DNA of 64,000 nucleotides from Burkholderia sp. BCC0506 (GTDB lineage Bacteria; Pseudomonadota; Gammaproteobacteria; Burkholderiales; Burkholderiaceae): NCBI RefSeq assembly GCF_902833145.1, contig NZ_CADFEN010000001.1, positions 1,994 to 65,993 of the forward strand, read 5' to 3'. Shown piece by piece: positions 63,790 to 64,000 of this stretch (position 1 is its first letter; each line of letters starts with the position of its first letter). The notes under the pieces were generated by a model. It saw only the letters and a program-made list of their open reading frames with translations, ran no database searches and was not told where the DNA came from. The position numbers and the translations under genes were made by a program.

Positions 63790-64000
63790 GACGACTCTCC
63801 GGATGGATGCCGCGGCCGGGCCGGCAGCGGCGGCAGATGAATGGAAATGCGTCGGCCAGTGTACCGTCAACGCCGGTGCGCGTCGCCTGGCGGATGCGAT
63901 CGCGCATATCAGGAAAACCTGACCCCGCCACGTGTTGCGTCACGCCCGTGCGACAGGTCGACGGCGCCGACGCTACGGCGCCGACGGCCCGCTCGCGGGG
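63790..64000. other. Right end of the window, no gene seen
   Basis: About 210 bases upstream of the Mop gene. It presumably holds that gene's promoter. A palindromic GGCGCCGACGCTACGGCGCCG section at 63961-63981 repeats the string GGCGCCGACG. No gene is supported; a new one may start beyond the edge. Confidence 0.4.

Noticed and set aside
1-64000. Insertion sequences or transposase genes
   Set aside because: No transposase motif or flanking terminal inverted repeats were recognised anywhere in the window.

Overview
The window looks like the origin region of a secondary chromosome of a Burkholderia cepacia complex bacterium, most likely its third replicon (c3/pC3). The base composition is high-GC throughout. 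The left edge carries the 5' end of a betaproteobacterial 16S rRNA. Around 50.0-55.5 kb lie a Rep_3-type initiator gene, an array of iterons, a parAB operon and a cluster of sites matching GTTGTCACGTGACAAC, which I recall as the parS motif of the B. cenocepacia third chromosome. A plasmid-type origin on a replicon that also carries rRNA is what is expected of a chromid.

Layout, left to right. 0-0.5 kb: 16S rRNA 5' end with its leader, boxA and a good sigma-70 promoter, all reading left. 0.8-12.2 kb: mostly leftward housekeeping or accessory genes (DUF429 protein, a MESH1-like ppGpp hydrolase, a YhaN/YhaO nuclease-ATPase pair, a Gly/Ala-rich exported protein, a lipoprotein gamma-glutamyltransferase, a LysR regulator). 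12.3-16.7 kb: rightward cytoplasmic arylsulfotransferase-like protein, purine/xanthine permease, DUF2165 membrane protein and a tyrosine-recombinase-like protein whose catalytic residues look lost. 16.7-17.7 kb: a RES/Xre toxin-antitoxin pair. 18.4-32.1 kb: one giant gene of 4558 codons, the most unusual object here. It has three HExxH metallopeptidase-like modules alternating with two kinase-like modules, late membrane segments and a C-terminal LysM domain. 32.1-35.5 kb: an HD-domain hydrolase divergent from a GlxA-type regulator, a DUF4148 protein and a dienelactone hydrolase. 35.6-42.7 kb: a complete RND efflux operon (adaptor, pump, outer-membrane factor) with a LysR gene upstream. 43.3-48.6 kb: an AraC and two LysR regulators around a purA paralogue, then a second small DUF4148-like protein. 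48.6-55.9 kb: replication and partition (iteron origin, rep, parB, parA, parS cluster). 55.9-64.0 kb: an AraC regulator, an MBL-fold hydrolase divergent from a TetR regulator, a flavodoxin, a DUF2889 protein, a ProQ-domain RNA chaperone, a DMT transporter with a histidine-rich tail and a di-Mop molybdate-binding protein.

How the parts work together: the initiator should bind the 18-bp iterons, four pairs of which sit exactly 26 bp apart just upstream of its own gene. ParB should load at the 16-bp palindromes beside parA, and ParA should drive segregation. A degenerate parS lies 36 kb away, next to the giant gene and the toxin-antitoxin pair. A stray iteron lies 12 kb to the other side, between the DMT transporter and the Mop protein. 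Both suggest that the replicon maintenance machinery reaches beyond its core.

All family calls are by eye from motifs and overall protein character; no database search was run. Coordinates of starts were chosen from Shine-Dalgarno sequences and family lengths where these were visible.
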